Part shown: piece by piece, positions 46,031 through 57,938 of the stretch
Layout: each line of letters opens with the position of its first letter
Numbering within the stretch: position 1 is the stretch's first letter
Origin: Annona cherimola
Taxonomy: Eukaryota > Streptophyta > Magnoliopsida > Magnoliales > Annonaceae
Direction: 5' to 3'
DNA: 64,000 bases
NCBI GenBank assembly: GCA_030490835.1
Contig: CM059972.1
Span: 14,547,764 to 14,611,763 of the forward strand
The notes under the pieces: model-generated
Told to the model about the DNA's origin: nothing
What the model saw: the letters and a program-made list of their open reading frames with translations, nothing else
Database searches by the model: none
Program-made: the position numbers and the translations under genes

Positions 46031-47170
46031 CCACCTAGACTTGGGTAACTAAAAGTGAACATCGATGCTGGCTTCCGATGCCAAGGGGGTCTCAATTAAG
46101 GGTGGGAATCGGGGCGGGTTGACCCGTGACCCGTCCCACCCCAATCCTATTTTAATACCGTGGCGGGTCGGGATTACATACCCAGGGGGGGTCGGTTTTT
46201 TTTACATGTTTTTTAAGAAAGGCGGGTCAGATTTTTTGATTTTTTAATGAATGATAGGTTAGGGCGGGGCGGGTCGGGCGGACCTACCCCTTAACCCGTT
46301 TTCTTATGTCTCACATTAAAAAAATCCTTATTCAATGCTAATATTCATGTTTTATTTAAGTATTTATATTTTATTTTGACTGATTAGTAATAGATTCAAG
46401 CGTATAGTAGTTAAATTTAATATAAATTTGTCTTTATACTTGATAGTTTCATAAATTTTTAAAAAATTCTTACTTGACCCACAGTCCGACCCGATACCGA
46501 CCCAAATTTTGTCCCGAGACCTACTAGAAAAAAGTAAGGGTCAAACCAACCTTGTCCCAACCAGGTATAAAAATAAGAGTCAAATAAGATTTTTGAAAAG
46601 AATGGTCAGGGTTGGGCACACCCTGACCCGTCCCGACCCGCCTCGATTCCCACCCCTAGTCTCAATGGCGCTAGTGCAATGATAAGGGATTGTGAGAGCT
46701 TCTTTATTGCAGCAAAATGTTGGATGTGGCAAGGATGGGAAGATACCTTACGGATAAAGGCAAACAGTGTACTTTTGGGCATCAAGTGGGCCATGGAGCT
46801 CCAACGTCAACACGTTTGCTTCAAAGGTGACTTGCTTATTCTTCACAAATTCTTAAAGGATGAATGTCCTATCTCATCCAATCTTCATCATTTGATTGTG
46901 AGAATCAAGGAGTGTACGGACAGATTTTTGTATTGTGATTTCTCTCATGTATCTAGGATCGGCAATTCTGTTGCTCACACCATGGCGGATTATGCTATGG
47001 AGCTGCCAAATTATGTTTGGTTAGATGAGTCCCCTAGATGCATATCTATCTGATGCTATGTGTAAGGATCTTTCTTTCTTAATTTCATCCATGACTTCCC
47101 CTCACTGTCATAGCTAAAGGAGCTGTTTGAGTGGGTTAGAAGTCCTGTTTTTCATCAAAAAAAAATTGAC
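46030..47170 (+). pseudogene. LINE RNase H fragment split by a hAT MITE
   Basis: The frame starts LKVNIDAGF before the MITE and continues GASAMIRDCESF after it, through KANSVLLGIKWAMEL, FKGDLLIL, DFSHVSRIGNSVAHTMADYA to a stop at 47,053. Only the 8-bp duplication GTCTCAAT separates the halves, and the frame is preserved if one copy is discounted. A stop (TAA) lies just upstream of LKVN. A 3' region ending CATCAAAAAAAAA (about 47,155-47,166) is the LINE tail. Catalytic Asp of VNIDA is present; the second acidic site is FKGD, where other copies have ESD or ETD. The 5' end is truncated near 46,030 and no target duplication was found. Confidence 0.8.
46097..46658. mobile_element. hAT-type MITE (562 bp) inside the LINE RNase H domain
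   Basis: Perfect 8-bp duplication GTCTCAAT (46,089-46,096 and 46,659-46,666). Ends TAAGGGTGGGAATCGGGGC and, inverted, TAGGGGTGGGAATCGAGGC. Interior shared with 43,669-44,152. Non-coding. Confidence 0.9.
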
Positions 47171-47955
47171 TTGAGCTTCATCCATTTGTTTCATCAAAGG
47201 TGCTTTGTTTTTAAATATTTTTATTTAAGATATATATTACTTACTTAAACACAATATAGACCATTGGAATCAAGCCATACATTGGGATTAGATAAAAGTT
47301 GGCTATATATTACTGATCAACTTGTCAGTGTGAATCTGAATCCCCATTAATGTTCTCATTAAAGATTTTATTACCTAATATCAGCATTATATAAAAATAG
47401 ACAATGATATGATATTTATTTGTGAAAAAGTATATGCACGTGTCACTAAATTAATATTTCGACCCCTATTGTCCATGCATATTTTTATTCGTTTATTTCA
47501 AGATAAAAAATATAAGAATTGAAAAATGCATGTTTAGGAACGTAAATGAAATTTAATCTTTTTGTAATCAGTCCAAAATTACGTGTTCACGTTCATAGTC
47601 AAAATTACCATAATTAAATCCTTATTATGGAGGAAAATCCTTGATTAAAAGAAAAGTACAATACGTAACAAAAATCTCATAATTAGAGGCACTAACTGAA
47701 GGGGCTGCTATGATTCTTTAAAAATACTGAACGCATTCCAGTCACTTAATTTTTTTTTTTTAATTCATGTATATACTCGGACTTGGACCACATGAGCACA
47801 TCGCCACCATGCCTTCCACTTGCACTATCACTATCACACTGGAAGTAACAATCACTTGATATTTGAAAATGCCTAAAGTCATTAGACAAAATAGGTAACA
47901 TTACCAGGCTGATACTAGAGGCAGCTAATAATCAAATGCATAAGTATACATTGAA
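47171..47955. other. AT-rich spacer, no gene seen
   Basis: No recognisable element, apart from a T-run near 47,751. Confidence 0.4.
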
Positions 47956-47958
47956 TCT

Positions 47959-48254
47959 TAATACATACGTATGATTGGAGCCTCTATTGTTATTCATTTT
48001 TATTTTTTATGTGAGTCCGTATGAAATATTTATATACACTAAAATTTATTATTTTTAGACTTTTTTATTTATATTTTTATAATTTCAAAAATCAATAGTT
48101 TTCATCCTCACTTTATGAGCATAAAATTATTGATTTTTGAAATTTTGAAAAATATATTAAAAAAATTCAAGAATGATAGCTTTTTTGTGTAAATTAAATA
48201 CATATATTGTCATATGAAAATGAAAAGAAAAACTCAAATCGTACATATGTATTA
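47959..48254. repeat. Foldback element (~295 bp)
   Basis: TAATACATACGTATGATT at left is mirrored by AAATCGTACATATGTATTA at right. The arms continue through TTCATTTTTATTTTTTATG / AAATGAAAAGAAAAAC, and the centre is near 48,110. Its right end is the target of the SINE at 48,255. Confidence 0.6.
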
Positions 48255-48529
48255 ATTTTTTTTATGGGTATTACAATCATCTCGACAAATATTTTCAACT
48301 AAGTTATGAGGCATTTTAACAAATTTTTTATCATATACTGAGATAGTTAACAATATTTCTAAATTTATCAAAATGGTGGACAGTCCCACACCACTAGGGG
48401 ATGACTATTACCTCCACTCACAATTTTCTCTTATTGTTGTTCACTTCTCTTTTTCTACTCCCATATGTTGCTGCCACGAATTGAACCCAACACCTACCAT
48501 ACTTCAGGCTAGCTTTGGTGTGGTGGCCA
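48255..48529 (-). mobile_element. tRNA-derived SINE (275 bp), minus strand, 13-bp target duplication
   Basis: TACATATGTATTA flanks both sides (48,242-48,254 and 48,530-48,542). On the minus strand it begins GGCCACCACACC, has an A-box-like TAGCCTGAAGTATGG and a B-box GGGTTCAATTC (48,488-48,478), and ends in an A8 tail (T8 at 48,256-48,263 on plus). This is full-length SINE anatomy. Confidence 0.85.
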
Positions 48530-48689
48530 TACATATGTATTAGTTAATTACCTTGCTAGATGCTCGAAAAATTAAAGTTTGGCACTTGATAGTATAGGTT
48601 AGGAAAGATAGGTTATTGAGTGACCTAATTGTATTTGGACATAAAAAAAGATCAAGAAAATGAGTAATTAGTTGACTCAACTCTCCTTA

Positions 48690-49965
48690 TAACCATAGGA
48701 AGCCTAGGAATAAAAACACAATTATCTCAATTGCCTGCAAAAAACTTAGAAAGAGCACAATCATGTAAATTGAGTTTAACAAACTTAGTTAGTCAAGACT
48801 TATTGACTTAATAAGTGGGCTAAGTTGAGAAACTTACAAGTTAACAACCATGAGAAATTTTCAAAAAGTAGGACCAAGTTAATATGGTTTTGATAGACTA
48901 AACTGAACATAACTAGTAGGCTTAGTAAATGAGCTTAATTTTCTATTATCCATGAAAATTTAAGAAAAGCAAGACTAGGTTGATTGAATTTGAAAGACTT
49001 AACCGGTTAACATTGATTAACTTAGTAAGTGATCTTGAGAAATTAGTAAGTGATCTTAATTTCTCAATTACTTGTGAAAAATTTAGAAAGAGTGGGCTTA
49101 CATTGATTAAGTTTAACTAATGTAGTTGGTGAAGATTAGTTGATGTAGTAGTTTCGCTCAATGTTTCTTGTGAAAACTTAAAGAGAGTGGAACTAGGTTA
49201 ATGTAGATTTGACTTGATGTATTAATTTAATCGCTCGACTTAACGAGTTAACTTATTCCGTTCTTTGAATTGCTTGTGATAAAGAGCGGGATTATGATGA
49301 CTGGATTTTGACTCGATGAGTTGATTCAGTTATTTGACTCAATAAGTTTGATGATTTGGTTCTTTCAATCGCTCATGAGAGACTTAGAAAGAGAAAAATT
49401 AGTTTCACTATATTCCAACATGATGAACTAAATCAGTAGTTTGAAACAGTGTGTTGTATGATTCAATTCTTTCAATTAATTGTGAAAACTCAAAAAGAGC
49501 AAAACCAAGTTGACTACTTTTAATAAACTTAACTAGCCAACTATTTGACTTTGTAAGTGAACTCAACTCTTTCAATTACTTATAAGAAGTTAAGGAAGAG
49601 CAGGATCAGGTTGTCTATATTTTACAAATTTAGCCAGTCAAGACTAATTTACTTATTATGTTGGCTAAATTTTCTCAATTATTCGTGAGAAGTTTAGAAA
49701 AAGCAAGATCACATTGACTGAATTTAATAAACTTAGTTGGTCAAGATTGATTAACTTAATAGTGCTGTTGGTTTTTCAATTATCCACGAGAAGCTTAAAA
49801 GGACCAATACCACAAATTTGGCTAAATAAAACTCATTGACTTAGTAAGTGGACTTAATTTTTTCAATTATCCATGAGAAGTTTAGAAAGAAGAGGATCAT
49901 GTTTACTAAGTTTATCTTGGTGAGTTGACACAGTTGTTTTGACCCATCAAGTTGGGTGGTTTCAA
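48690..49965. repeat. Degenerate tandem array, ~12 units of about 100 bp
   Basis: The motif AATTAYYYRTGAGAAGTTTAGAAAGAGC recurs, with variation, near 48,735, 48,850, 48,945, 49,066, 49,163, 49,267, 49,365, 49,474, 49,574, 49,678, 49,780 and 49,864. Each is followed by text like TTGACTGAATTTAATAAAC, TTAGTTGGTCAAGATTGA and TTGACTTAATAAGTG. Spacings are about 84-121 bp. There is no ORF and no similarity to the other repeats here. It looks like an old minisatellite or satellite array. Confidence 0.8.
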
Positions 49966-51391
49966 TAAGTGGTAGAGTATTTGGCTTCCACATGTGGGCT
50001 ACTTTAAGGAATTAGAGTTGCCTCCGATCCCTACCTATGTGGGCATCATTTAATTAAGAGAAAAAAGTATCTCAGATGCTAAGAAAATAAATCTTGTCGA
50101 ATCCTATTCTTGACTTAATAAGAGGATACTATTTAGTTAACTCAATGCAATGCGTCCTTTTCTCCATCATTCTGAGGTCTTAACCATTAAGTGGGCAGTT
50201 TTTCTTGAATTCATATGCCTAGTAAGAAGGCAGAATGTGAGTAACATATCAATTATGATGACCTTTACTTAACAAACGCAAAGATACCTTTACTTAACAA
50301 ACGCAAAGATCTATCATTCAAAATTTGGCACAATCTAATTACTTAGGTCATGAGAATCAAGTTTGCTTTGACAGTTCCAACGACAAAATCATATGTGCTG
50401 AACCAAGTGATGACATAACTTGAAATAGTATGTATATTTGAGATTTTGGAAACAAAATGGGTATATTTGATATATGTGTGTGTGTGTGTGTGTTATACAC
50501 TGTGAGTATATTTGGAAAAAAAACTTATTACCTTTTAGACTTTTTAAAAAGAGGATAAGCTAAGATGTTGTCAATTTGAAATGATCCCAACATTGTGTTT
50601 AAATCCAAATTCAACTAACTAATTGTATTTTAAATTATTTATTTTTAAGTAGTAAATTAAGCTTAATCCAAATCAAATTTGTATGAGTTATTTCGAAAGT
50701 GGTGCAAAATTAATGGGATTAATTTATTTGATTTGAATACCAATTTCAAGGATTGTATTTTCAACATTTAATATGTTTGAGAATATCTTTCTCATATAGA
50801 TAAAATGGTCTTATGAAGTATTGTTATATATTTTTATATGTATATATTATAATCATCTCAACTTATATTACAATTAAGCCCTGAAACATTCTTACAGTTT
50901 CCTTTTTAATTTCCTTATAATATTGTAGCAACATATACAATATCTCTATTTTTCTTAATCGGTGGACACTCACATGAAATACAAGGAAAAACTACTATTG
51001 CCAATACTCAAATTCATAATTTCCTGTTTTGTGGCCGCCTTGATTACCACAGTGCCACATGCACCACGACAAATATTATCATATTTTAATGCATTTGTTA
51101 ATGGAACAAAATATTTTCATGATTTATACATGATTATATGCATTTTAGGCAGGTGTGAACCATTTAGATTGTGATTGTACCAATTTTTAACTATATGATA
51201 AAAATAAATAATTTTAATTAATATGAAAGGTGAATTCAAATTTCGTAATCAATGTGGTACCTATTTTAAGCCATTAGTACCTTAGGGTACTACCAGCTAC
51301 ACTTTAATTAGCATATCCCTTACAAAAAAACATGTTATATATTAGAAATGTATGATCATATATGCAGAAATTTACTCCAATAAAAACGAAT
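49966..51391. other. Spacer with small tandem repeats, no gene seen
   Basis: 49,970-50,030 has a weak tRNA-like head (AAGTGGTAGAGTATTTGGC) without ends. An exact 25-bp tandem duplication lies at 50,261-50,310, and a (TG)n microsatellite at about 50,478-50,493. The rest is AT-rich with no recognisable coding sequence. Confidence 0.5.
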
Positions 51392-51399
51392 AGTTAGCC

Positions 51400-52796
51400 T
51401 AAGGGTGCAACTTGGTCTGATTAATCACGGATCGACCCGCTGAATACCTTAAATAGAGTCGATTTGGTTCCGAAGAACCTCCTGTATGGTCAGCTTCGTT
51501 CCACGTGTAAAACACTCATTCAAATTCAAATAGGGTCTATTCCAGGTGCCGACTTTCCAAAACCGACATCGATGACATATTAATATTATTATAACATATA
51601 GTTTGTACTTCATAACCTGTTTGCCCTAGTCTCCCTTTCAACTTTTGCAGTTTAAGGTCACTCCACTCTTTCACTCGTTCAACAACGAGCAGGCAGCCAG
51701 GCGCCAGCGGCCAGTCCCTATTCAGGCTATTCTCACGATTGGAGAAGATAAGCCCCACTGTTGGCCGTCAGATAATGAGTTCCTCACCCCCCACCCCCAT
51801 CCTCGTGCAAAACAGATCCATAGTCCATAGAAAGAAATTTGAACTATCTTTTGTCCTGTCATTTATAAAACATAGGTGTTTCTTGATTCTTGCTGTGCAG
51901 GGATCTTGTTTGGGATTATCGCTGTAGTACATTAGGTTTTCCAAATTTTTATAGACATGTAATTCGACTTTGTGTAGGAATCATACATTGCAAAGAGTGA
52001 CTCAATTGCTAGATAGTGCTTTTGAGGAAATATCATTTCGAACAGTGATTAGAGATCCGAAAACCAATTCCCCAGTGCTGCAGATTGTCATCGTGAATTC
52101 AAAAAGTTTGGTGTTCCACTAGTTTCTGCTTAGATGCTGAAAATGGATACGAACCTGCTTATAAAAGGAGCCGATCAGGTACACCTGGGTGTACTCACCT
52201 GAGTGCAAATACTTATTTTATATTTTTAAATTTTTTTTTACACAACTATTAATCTAAGTATATTTAATATGTGTATTAATTTTTACCAGTGCCATTGATT
52301 TTTAATAATCCAAAAAATCTACAAAACTCCAAAAATAGTAAAAAACAATACACATGTTAAATATACTTAGATTAACAATTTTATGAAAATTCAAAAAAAT
52401 AAAAAATAGATAAAATACACCCGGGTGCATTTAAGATCCGAACCATGTTGTCAAGATGCGTTTTTCCAACTGTAGTGATGCTTCGGACGCTGAATTGAGG
52501 GGTTAGTCAATTTCAGTATTGTTTTTCCTTTTTTTTTTTTTTTATCTCTACTCTTGTATTTTCTTTTCCTCTTGTCTAGACTTCAAAGTTAGCTGACATT
52601 GAAATGTCTTTTGTGAAACAATGCCCAATGGGTGTACCAAATAGGGGTGAAAGAAACTGACTTGCCATTGAGAAAACAGAATAAGGTAGACATCAAACCA
52701 ACCTGGTTTAAAATAAGATACGGTAGGATTTTAAAAAAATGGATAAAGGTATGTTCTACTTTTACCTAGATCTACCTGACCCAAGTTGCATCCCTA
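51400..52796. mobile_element. hAT-type element (1.4 kb) with unusual cargo and a nested foldback element
   Basis: Ends TAAGGGTGCAACTTGG and CCAAGTTGCATCCCTA are inverted. The flanks AGTTAGCC and ACTCGGCC match 5 of 8, with the rest transitions. The left arm (GGTCTGATTAATCACGG, CCGTTCAAATT-like text) and right arm (TTTACCTAGATCTACCTGAC) align with 54,945-55,841. The middle differs: about 51,620-51,960 is CT- and GC-richer, with a splice-acceptor-like TTCTTGCTGTGCAGGG. A foldback element sits at about 52,165-52,450. Confidence 0.65.
52165..52450. repeat. Foldback MITE of the ACACCCGGGTGCA family, nested in a hAT element
   Basis: The left tip GTACACCTGGGTGTACT and right tip ATACACCCGGGTGCATT enclose arms reading AAGTATATTTAATATGTGTATT and their complement. 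The same arm text is in 41,878-42,288. Target duplication not resolved. Confidence 0.65.
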
Positions 52797-52804
52797 ACTC
52801 GGCC

Positions 52805-54270
52805 AGAAAAAATTACATGCATCACGTGATAGAAATGGTTAAATATATATAAAGAAATATTCTAGTACATGTAAATGTATCGTAATTTATAGTGCATTTA
52901 CATCAAAATAGGCCCCAAATGATCATGAAATATATATCGACTTCACTCATTGTGTTTAGAATTATTCATTTTATTAACTTACTAAATTTCATCCAAAATG
53001 CATATGCATATGGGCCATGTGTAAAAATAGTACAAATTTAACGTAATAAAAAAGTCGGATATATATACTAACTTTAAAGTTGTTTTTTCAAACTATCTAA
53101 GATATAATTTATATATGGATAAATTATTGTATAAATTATTAATATATTTAAATGTATGTAGGAACTATTTTGAGCCAAACACATCTTAAGTTACAATGCA
53201 TGAAAATGTACATTAACATATCTCAAATATATATATATATATATATATTAATTGCTAAGGAACCCACTGGCCCGTACGACGGGGAGTAAATGTGGCCGAC
53301 ATTGAGACGGCCAAAGGATTGAGAAGTTTTAGATCAGTGAAACAAGCGTACCGACAAAAAAAGAAAAAAAGGAAGTGAAGGCGGACGGATGACACACACT
53401 TGTGTCACACGTCTTTAATTATCAATCAGAAATGTGACCGATGTATTGTGGGTGGTTGAAGTATTAAACAGTAGGATTATCACCAGCCATAGGCTGTAAA
53501 AAAAAATTGATTTATAAATTAAATATAATTAGATTAATAGTTTTATAAAAAAAATTTGAAAAAATAAAAAATATATTGTTTGAACTAGTCTAAAATGATC
53601 ATTTGGCTGTACGTATAGGCCATTAGGAAGTCAATTTAAATAGTTCTTCAAAATTTGAATGAGAAATTGAAGAGTTATATAGGTCTTTTCACGATTTGGA
53701 TTGGATAAGGATGGAATAAGCATGTTGATTGTTGAATGAAAAAAAAATGTCGTTCATATATACGAAAATTGAAAAAAAAAATTATTCGAAATAGAAAAAT
53801 AAGTTATTATTTTTTACAACAAAAAAGTATTACCAGAATATAAAAATTATATTCCACCCCCACCCCCACCCCCATCAAAGGTGTGAAGAGGCCCATATTT
53901 TTATGAAAATATATCACAGTGAAAATTGAGCAACTCAATTTTTCTTTTTATAACACAGACTTACAAGAGAGAACACAAACAAGAAGCCAACCCCAAAAAT
54001 TTCCTACCTTGGCCCCTTAAAACATTCTTGGGAAGCTGGTGGAAAAGGAGGCCTCCCTATACAGTATAGACTAAACTCTTATCCGTGCACAGAAGAGAAA
54101 CTGTATGCCCCAGAGAATCATCCCACCACAGGTGATTTTCACCATTGCACTGCACTACCGATCTTGTCAGTTGATGAGCAACCAGATTTCTACTTACAAG
54201 TAGAAAAGAAGCAAGAGCGACTCAACTGTTAGGTTTAGTTTACAGGGGAACAAGTTTTGTTTACCATCAG
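52805..54270. other. AT-rich spacer, no gene seen
   Basis: Contains an (AT)n run at about 53,229-53,248, a foldback-arm fragment near 53,510-53,570 (TTAAATATAATTAGATTAATAG) and a C-rich CCCCCACCCCCACCCCC at about 53,857-53,873. No coding motifs. Confidence 0.5.
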
Positions 54271-54277
54271 ATTTTAA

Positions 54278-54550
54278 GGGCGTATTTGGCATTCCTATAG
54301 ACTTATTAATCTAAAATTTTTCCTTTTTTTATAATTATCTTATTTTGTAATTATTTTTTAACATTTTACTATACAATTAATCACCCTACTTTTTAATCGT
54401 TTCTTCTCAAGTACTTATAATTATCTTATATGTTAACTGTCTTCTATGTACTTATCATCACTATTACGATCATATCATATTGCTTCACTTCTCTAAATTT
54501 TACACAAAAAATTTATCATTCAAAAATTTTATCAAATATAGAACACACCC
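54278..54550 (-). mobile_element. Tourist-like MITE copy, minus orientation (~273 bp)
   Basis: Starts GGGCGTATTTGGC and ends GAACACACCC, followed by TTA; TTAA precedes. The core in reverse (CTATGTACTTATCATCACTATTACG, TTTTAATCGTTTCT) is recognisable. 54,551-54,936 shows nothing further. Confidence 0.7.
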
Positions 54551-54944
54551 TTAGTACACGGTACACTAAAAGGAGCCGAGGCTTTCGAGTTTCGACAGCC
54601 ACTTAAAGCTTATCACTTCCGCTTTCGAGGCCGCCATCCGTGCTGATAATATCAAGCACATGCATACTGTCACTGATATTACAATAATGACAACCATGAG
54701 ATGATGAGATGATCATGATAAGACAGCTGATCTGTTGGGATTTTAATTAGATTTTCTACAATATTTTTTTATCGAAAATAAAATTTGGTTAAACAGCATG
54801 GTGTAAGCGTGTTAAGTGGGTTTCAAACTCTTGATTTTCTTTTTTTTATTATTATTATTTTAAATGTCTATTACGTCTTCGTTTGGTAATTAGGAATTTG
54901 AGTTGGATCGGTAATTTAGAATTGGTTTGTTCAGTGGCGGACGT

Positions 54945-55841
54945 TAGGGGTGCAACTTGGTCCGGGTACCCGTGGGTCGACCAGCAGGGTACCCTATTTA
55001 GGGTCGGTTCGGTTTTACGGGTTAATTATCCGTTCAAATTTGAGTAGGGTCGGTTCTAGTACTGGGTACCTGGAACCAACCCGGCTTACATATTATAATA
55101 ATTATTTTATATATATATATACCTAAGCCATAAAAATCTAAACGACTAAACCCTCTGTCCCTCTCCTCTCCCGCGCAAGCGTGATCGCGTCGCCTGCTCG
55201 GCTGCTTCTCTGTCTCTTCTCTATCTCTCTTTCTCTCTCTCAACGTGCCGACGCATGACATTGCTCCTCTCTCTCTCTCTCTCTCCCTCGACGAGCCGCC
55301 TGCTCGGCTGCTCCTCTCTCTCTTCTCCTTCGACGCGCTGACGTTCGACGCTGCTCCTCTCTTTCTCTCTCTCCCTCCCTCCCTCGGTGCTGCTCCTCTC
55401 TTTCCCTCAGAGCTCGCCTGCTCCTCTCTCTCTCTCTGTGCTCCCAAACCCTAGCAGTGGCGATTTGGCGATTTGCCGGAGAAGGAGATCTCCCAAACCC
55501 ATTCAACGCCATCTACCCGTATGCCTGTCTGCCCATTCGACGTCCGTCTACCCATCTGCATTGGTTTATCCCTCTCATTTTAATTCATCAAATTTGCGAT
55601 TTTTTTATGGCAATCAGATTTGAAATTTGATTTGAGTTGTATTGGTTTTAATTACTATGAAGTTGAACATAGATTGAAACCGATTTGGAACTGAACCGGA
55701 ACCGACCCGCTCTTCAGAAAATTGGATAGGGTAAACTCCGGACCATCCCGATCTAAAATAGGGTAGTGTAGAGGTTTTTAAAAAATGGGTAAGGGTAGGT
55801 TCCACTCTTACCCGGACCTACCCGACCCAAGTTGCACCCTA
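54945..55841. mobile_element. hAT-type element (897 bp) carrying CT-rich, 5'-UTR-like cargo
   Basis: Ends TAGGGGTGCAACTTGG and CCAAGTTGCACCCTA are inverted. The flanks GCGGACGT and GCGGATGC match 6 of 8, both changes being transitions. The interior 55,150-55,620 is unlike the AT-rich arms. It has CTCTCT-rich repeats, GC-rich modules (CGCCTGCTCGGCTGCTCCTC twice) and CAAACCCTAGCAGTGGCG, which resembles a plant gene's 5' leader. ORFs on both strands there are products of the CT/GA repeat, not genes. Confidence 0.7.
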
Positions 55842-55849
55842 GCGGATGC

Positions 55850-57925
55850 AGGCCTTCAATATCAGAACCAATTACAATTGAAATATTCTTTGAAATTGAA
55901 ATTGACGAGGATGATATGATTTTCAATTTTTGAAGGGGTTTGTGACCAAATAATTAAGAACGCATCTTCACTTTCCTTCCTATTCTAATTTAAAATGCAC
56001 TATGATTTCAAAATTATGTGCTCGTGACAATGCAAAATCAATAATATGACAAATATGATTAACAAAAGGTTTGGATCTTTGAATTTGTATATCACAGGAC
56101 CAGGTGCAGGTCATTATGAATTCAACGAATGCATTGAAGGGTTGGTAATTGTTGGTAGAAGGGATAGTCATGAGGGAAATATTTTTTAAAGTTTCAGAGC
56201 AATTTCAACTAGTAAAAGTAAAGTAAGAATAGATAAGATATTTGTATAATAAAATAATTAAAATATAGAATAAAATGGACAAAGAAGATAGTTGAATAAT
56301 TAAGGTGTAAAATTAATTTTGAAAATCGTGAGAAGTAATAATAAAACTTTCCTATTTCGCCATTTACTAAATGAAGATTCTTTTACTAGAAATCATGTTG
56401 GCTTTGCTAGAGACATTCACAAGCAAATGGGTGCGAATCCTACCGTCCACGTCCTATTTAGACAAGTTGCTAAGCCAAGATTTTCAAATCGGACACTCTT
56501 CCACGTACATAACGTAAAAAACATGTTTGTATTGAGAGTTAGGTTGTTGCCATTATTTTAAAATTGTACACTCCTCCAAGCATGTACTATAAAACATGCG
56601 TCGATTCTTCTATGTAATGAAGTGTATATATAGGAAGGAGTAACGTGTTTCTTTTTTTTATATTTTTAATATATATATATATACACACACACACTGGTAC
56701 CAATCGCTCCTGTAAAGAATTCGCTGCAAGAAATGGATTGCGGAAGAGAAGTTTCAATTTTCAAGGCCTGATAAATTTGATATGCATTTTTCATGATAAT
56801 GTTGTTCTTTTAATTATTTTCGATATGCATTTTTCATGATAATGTTGTTCTTTTAATTATTTTCTGTATTTTTTAACTAGTGCTTGTTATCTTTTGTAAC
56901 CTCATTGAATTAGTAAGTAGCATTATTTAATTTCCTAGCATCATTTTATTGAATTTCAATAAAAGTCACGTACGTTTTGAAGGGTTATAAGTTGAGGCAA
57001 TATGAAAAGGGGAGGAACGTAGGTAAATGATATGTAATGGGAAAGCAAAAATCAGAGAGAAGAATTATAAATTTCTTTTTTAGATTAGCTTTTCTTTGTT
57101 GAATTGTTGTTAGCGGGTAACCCCTACTAGTATATACATTCACCACAAATCAGTACTACTAACCAATCCATTTCATACCATCTTAGGAGCTAACTTGACG
57201 GATTCCCAACCACTGGCAAACCAACACATAAAAACAGATAATCATCCGCGATGTTCTTGGATGTGCTATCTGTGTTGGCTTTTTACCCGGGAACGACGGG
57301 GAGACAGTCGACGAAGAGCTGGACCGTACAGAGGGATTAATCTCCTACGTTTTTTTAGCTAATATTTTTGAAATATAATTGATTTCGAAACTTATAAATA
57401 CTAGTTATGCCACTCAAATAGTAATTCTTTTAAGTAAAATTCCCACCTAACATGTGTCCGAAATCCACTGGAGATTGAATAAGTAGAACATATTATGTGG
57501 GGAGCGGCTTCATGGTTCATACCCTTGTCTATGAGTAGCATCCCTGGTTCGTGAAGTCCAATAAAAATTTTGGATAAGATATTTAGAATTTATTTTTTTG
57601 TGAAGATTAAATATTTAGGTGGGGAACTTAAAAGATAGTGTGTGGAGTAGACAGCCTTTTATTGAATTTAGAAGTAATGAGATAAAGAAAAGCTGAGGAT
57701 GGATGTGCTAGCCCCATGCCCTTAAGGGTAAAAATTCAGTTGGGTCGCGAGGTGAAGTTCCATGCTAGTCTAATCAAGGGATACGATTATGTATACTATT
57801 TAGTTAACTTATTTTGCAATGATATAGACCCCACAAATGCTTTACTTTTGAAATTTTTCTTACACTTCTATGGGCCTCACGTAGATGGATCTACATAAAT
57901 ATTTTTAAGAATTTTTATCTCACCT
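55850..57925. other. AT-rich spacer with an exact 43-bp tandem duplication
   Basis: 56,779-56,821 is repeated exactly at 56,822-56,864. An (AT)n/(AC)n run sits at about 56,670-56,694. 57,500-57,570 has a tRNA-like stretch (CATGGTTCATACCCTTG, CTGGTTCGTGAAGTCC) that may be a SINE head without visible ends. No gene seen. Confidence 0.5.
56779..56864. repeat. Exact 43-bp tandem duplication (two units)
   Basis: Both units begin GATATGCATTTTTCATG and end TTAATTATTTTC, with no differences. It is therefore recent, compared with the decayed repeats around it. Confidence 0.95.
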
Positions 57926-57938
57926 AGGTGCATCTTTT

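Noticed and set aside
55034..55512. Arg/Glu/Ser-rich ORFs on the minus strand
   Set aside because: Produced by CT/GA repeats in the hAT cargo; the composition is that of translated microsatellite.
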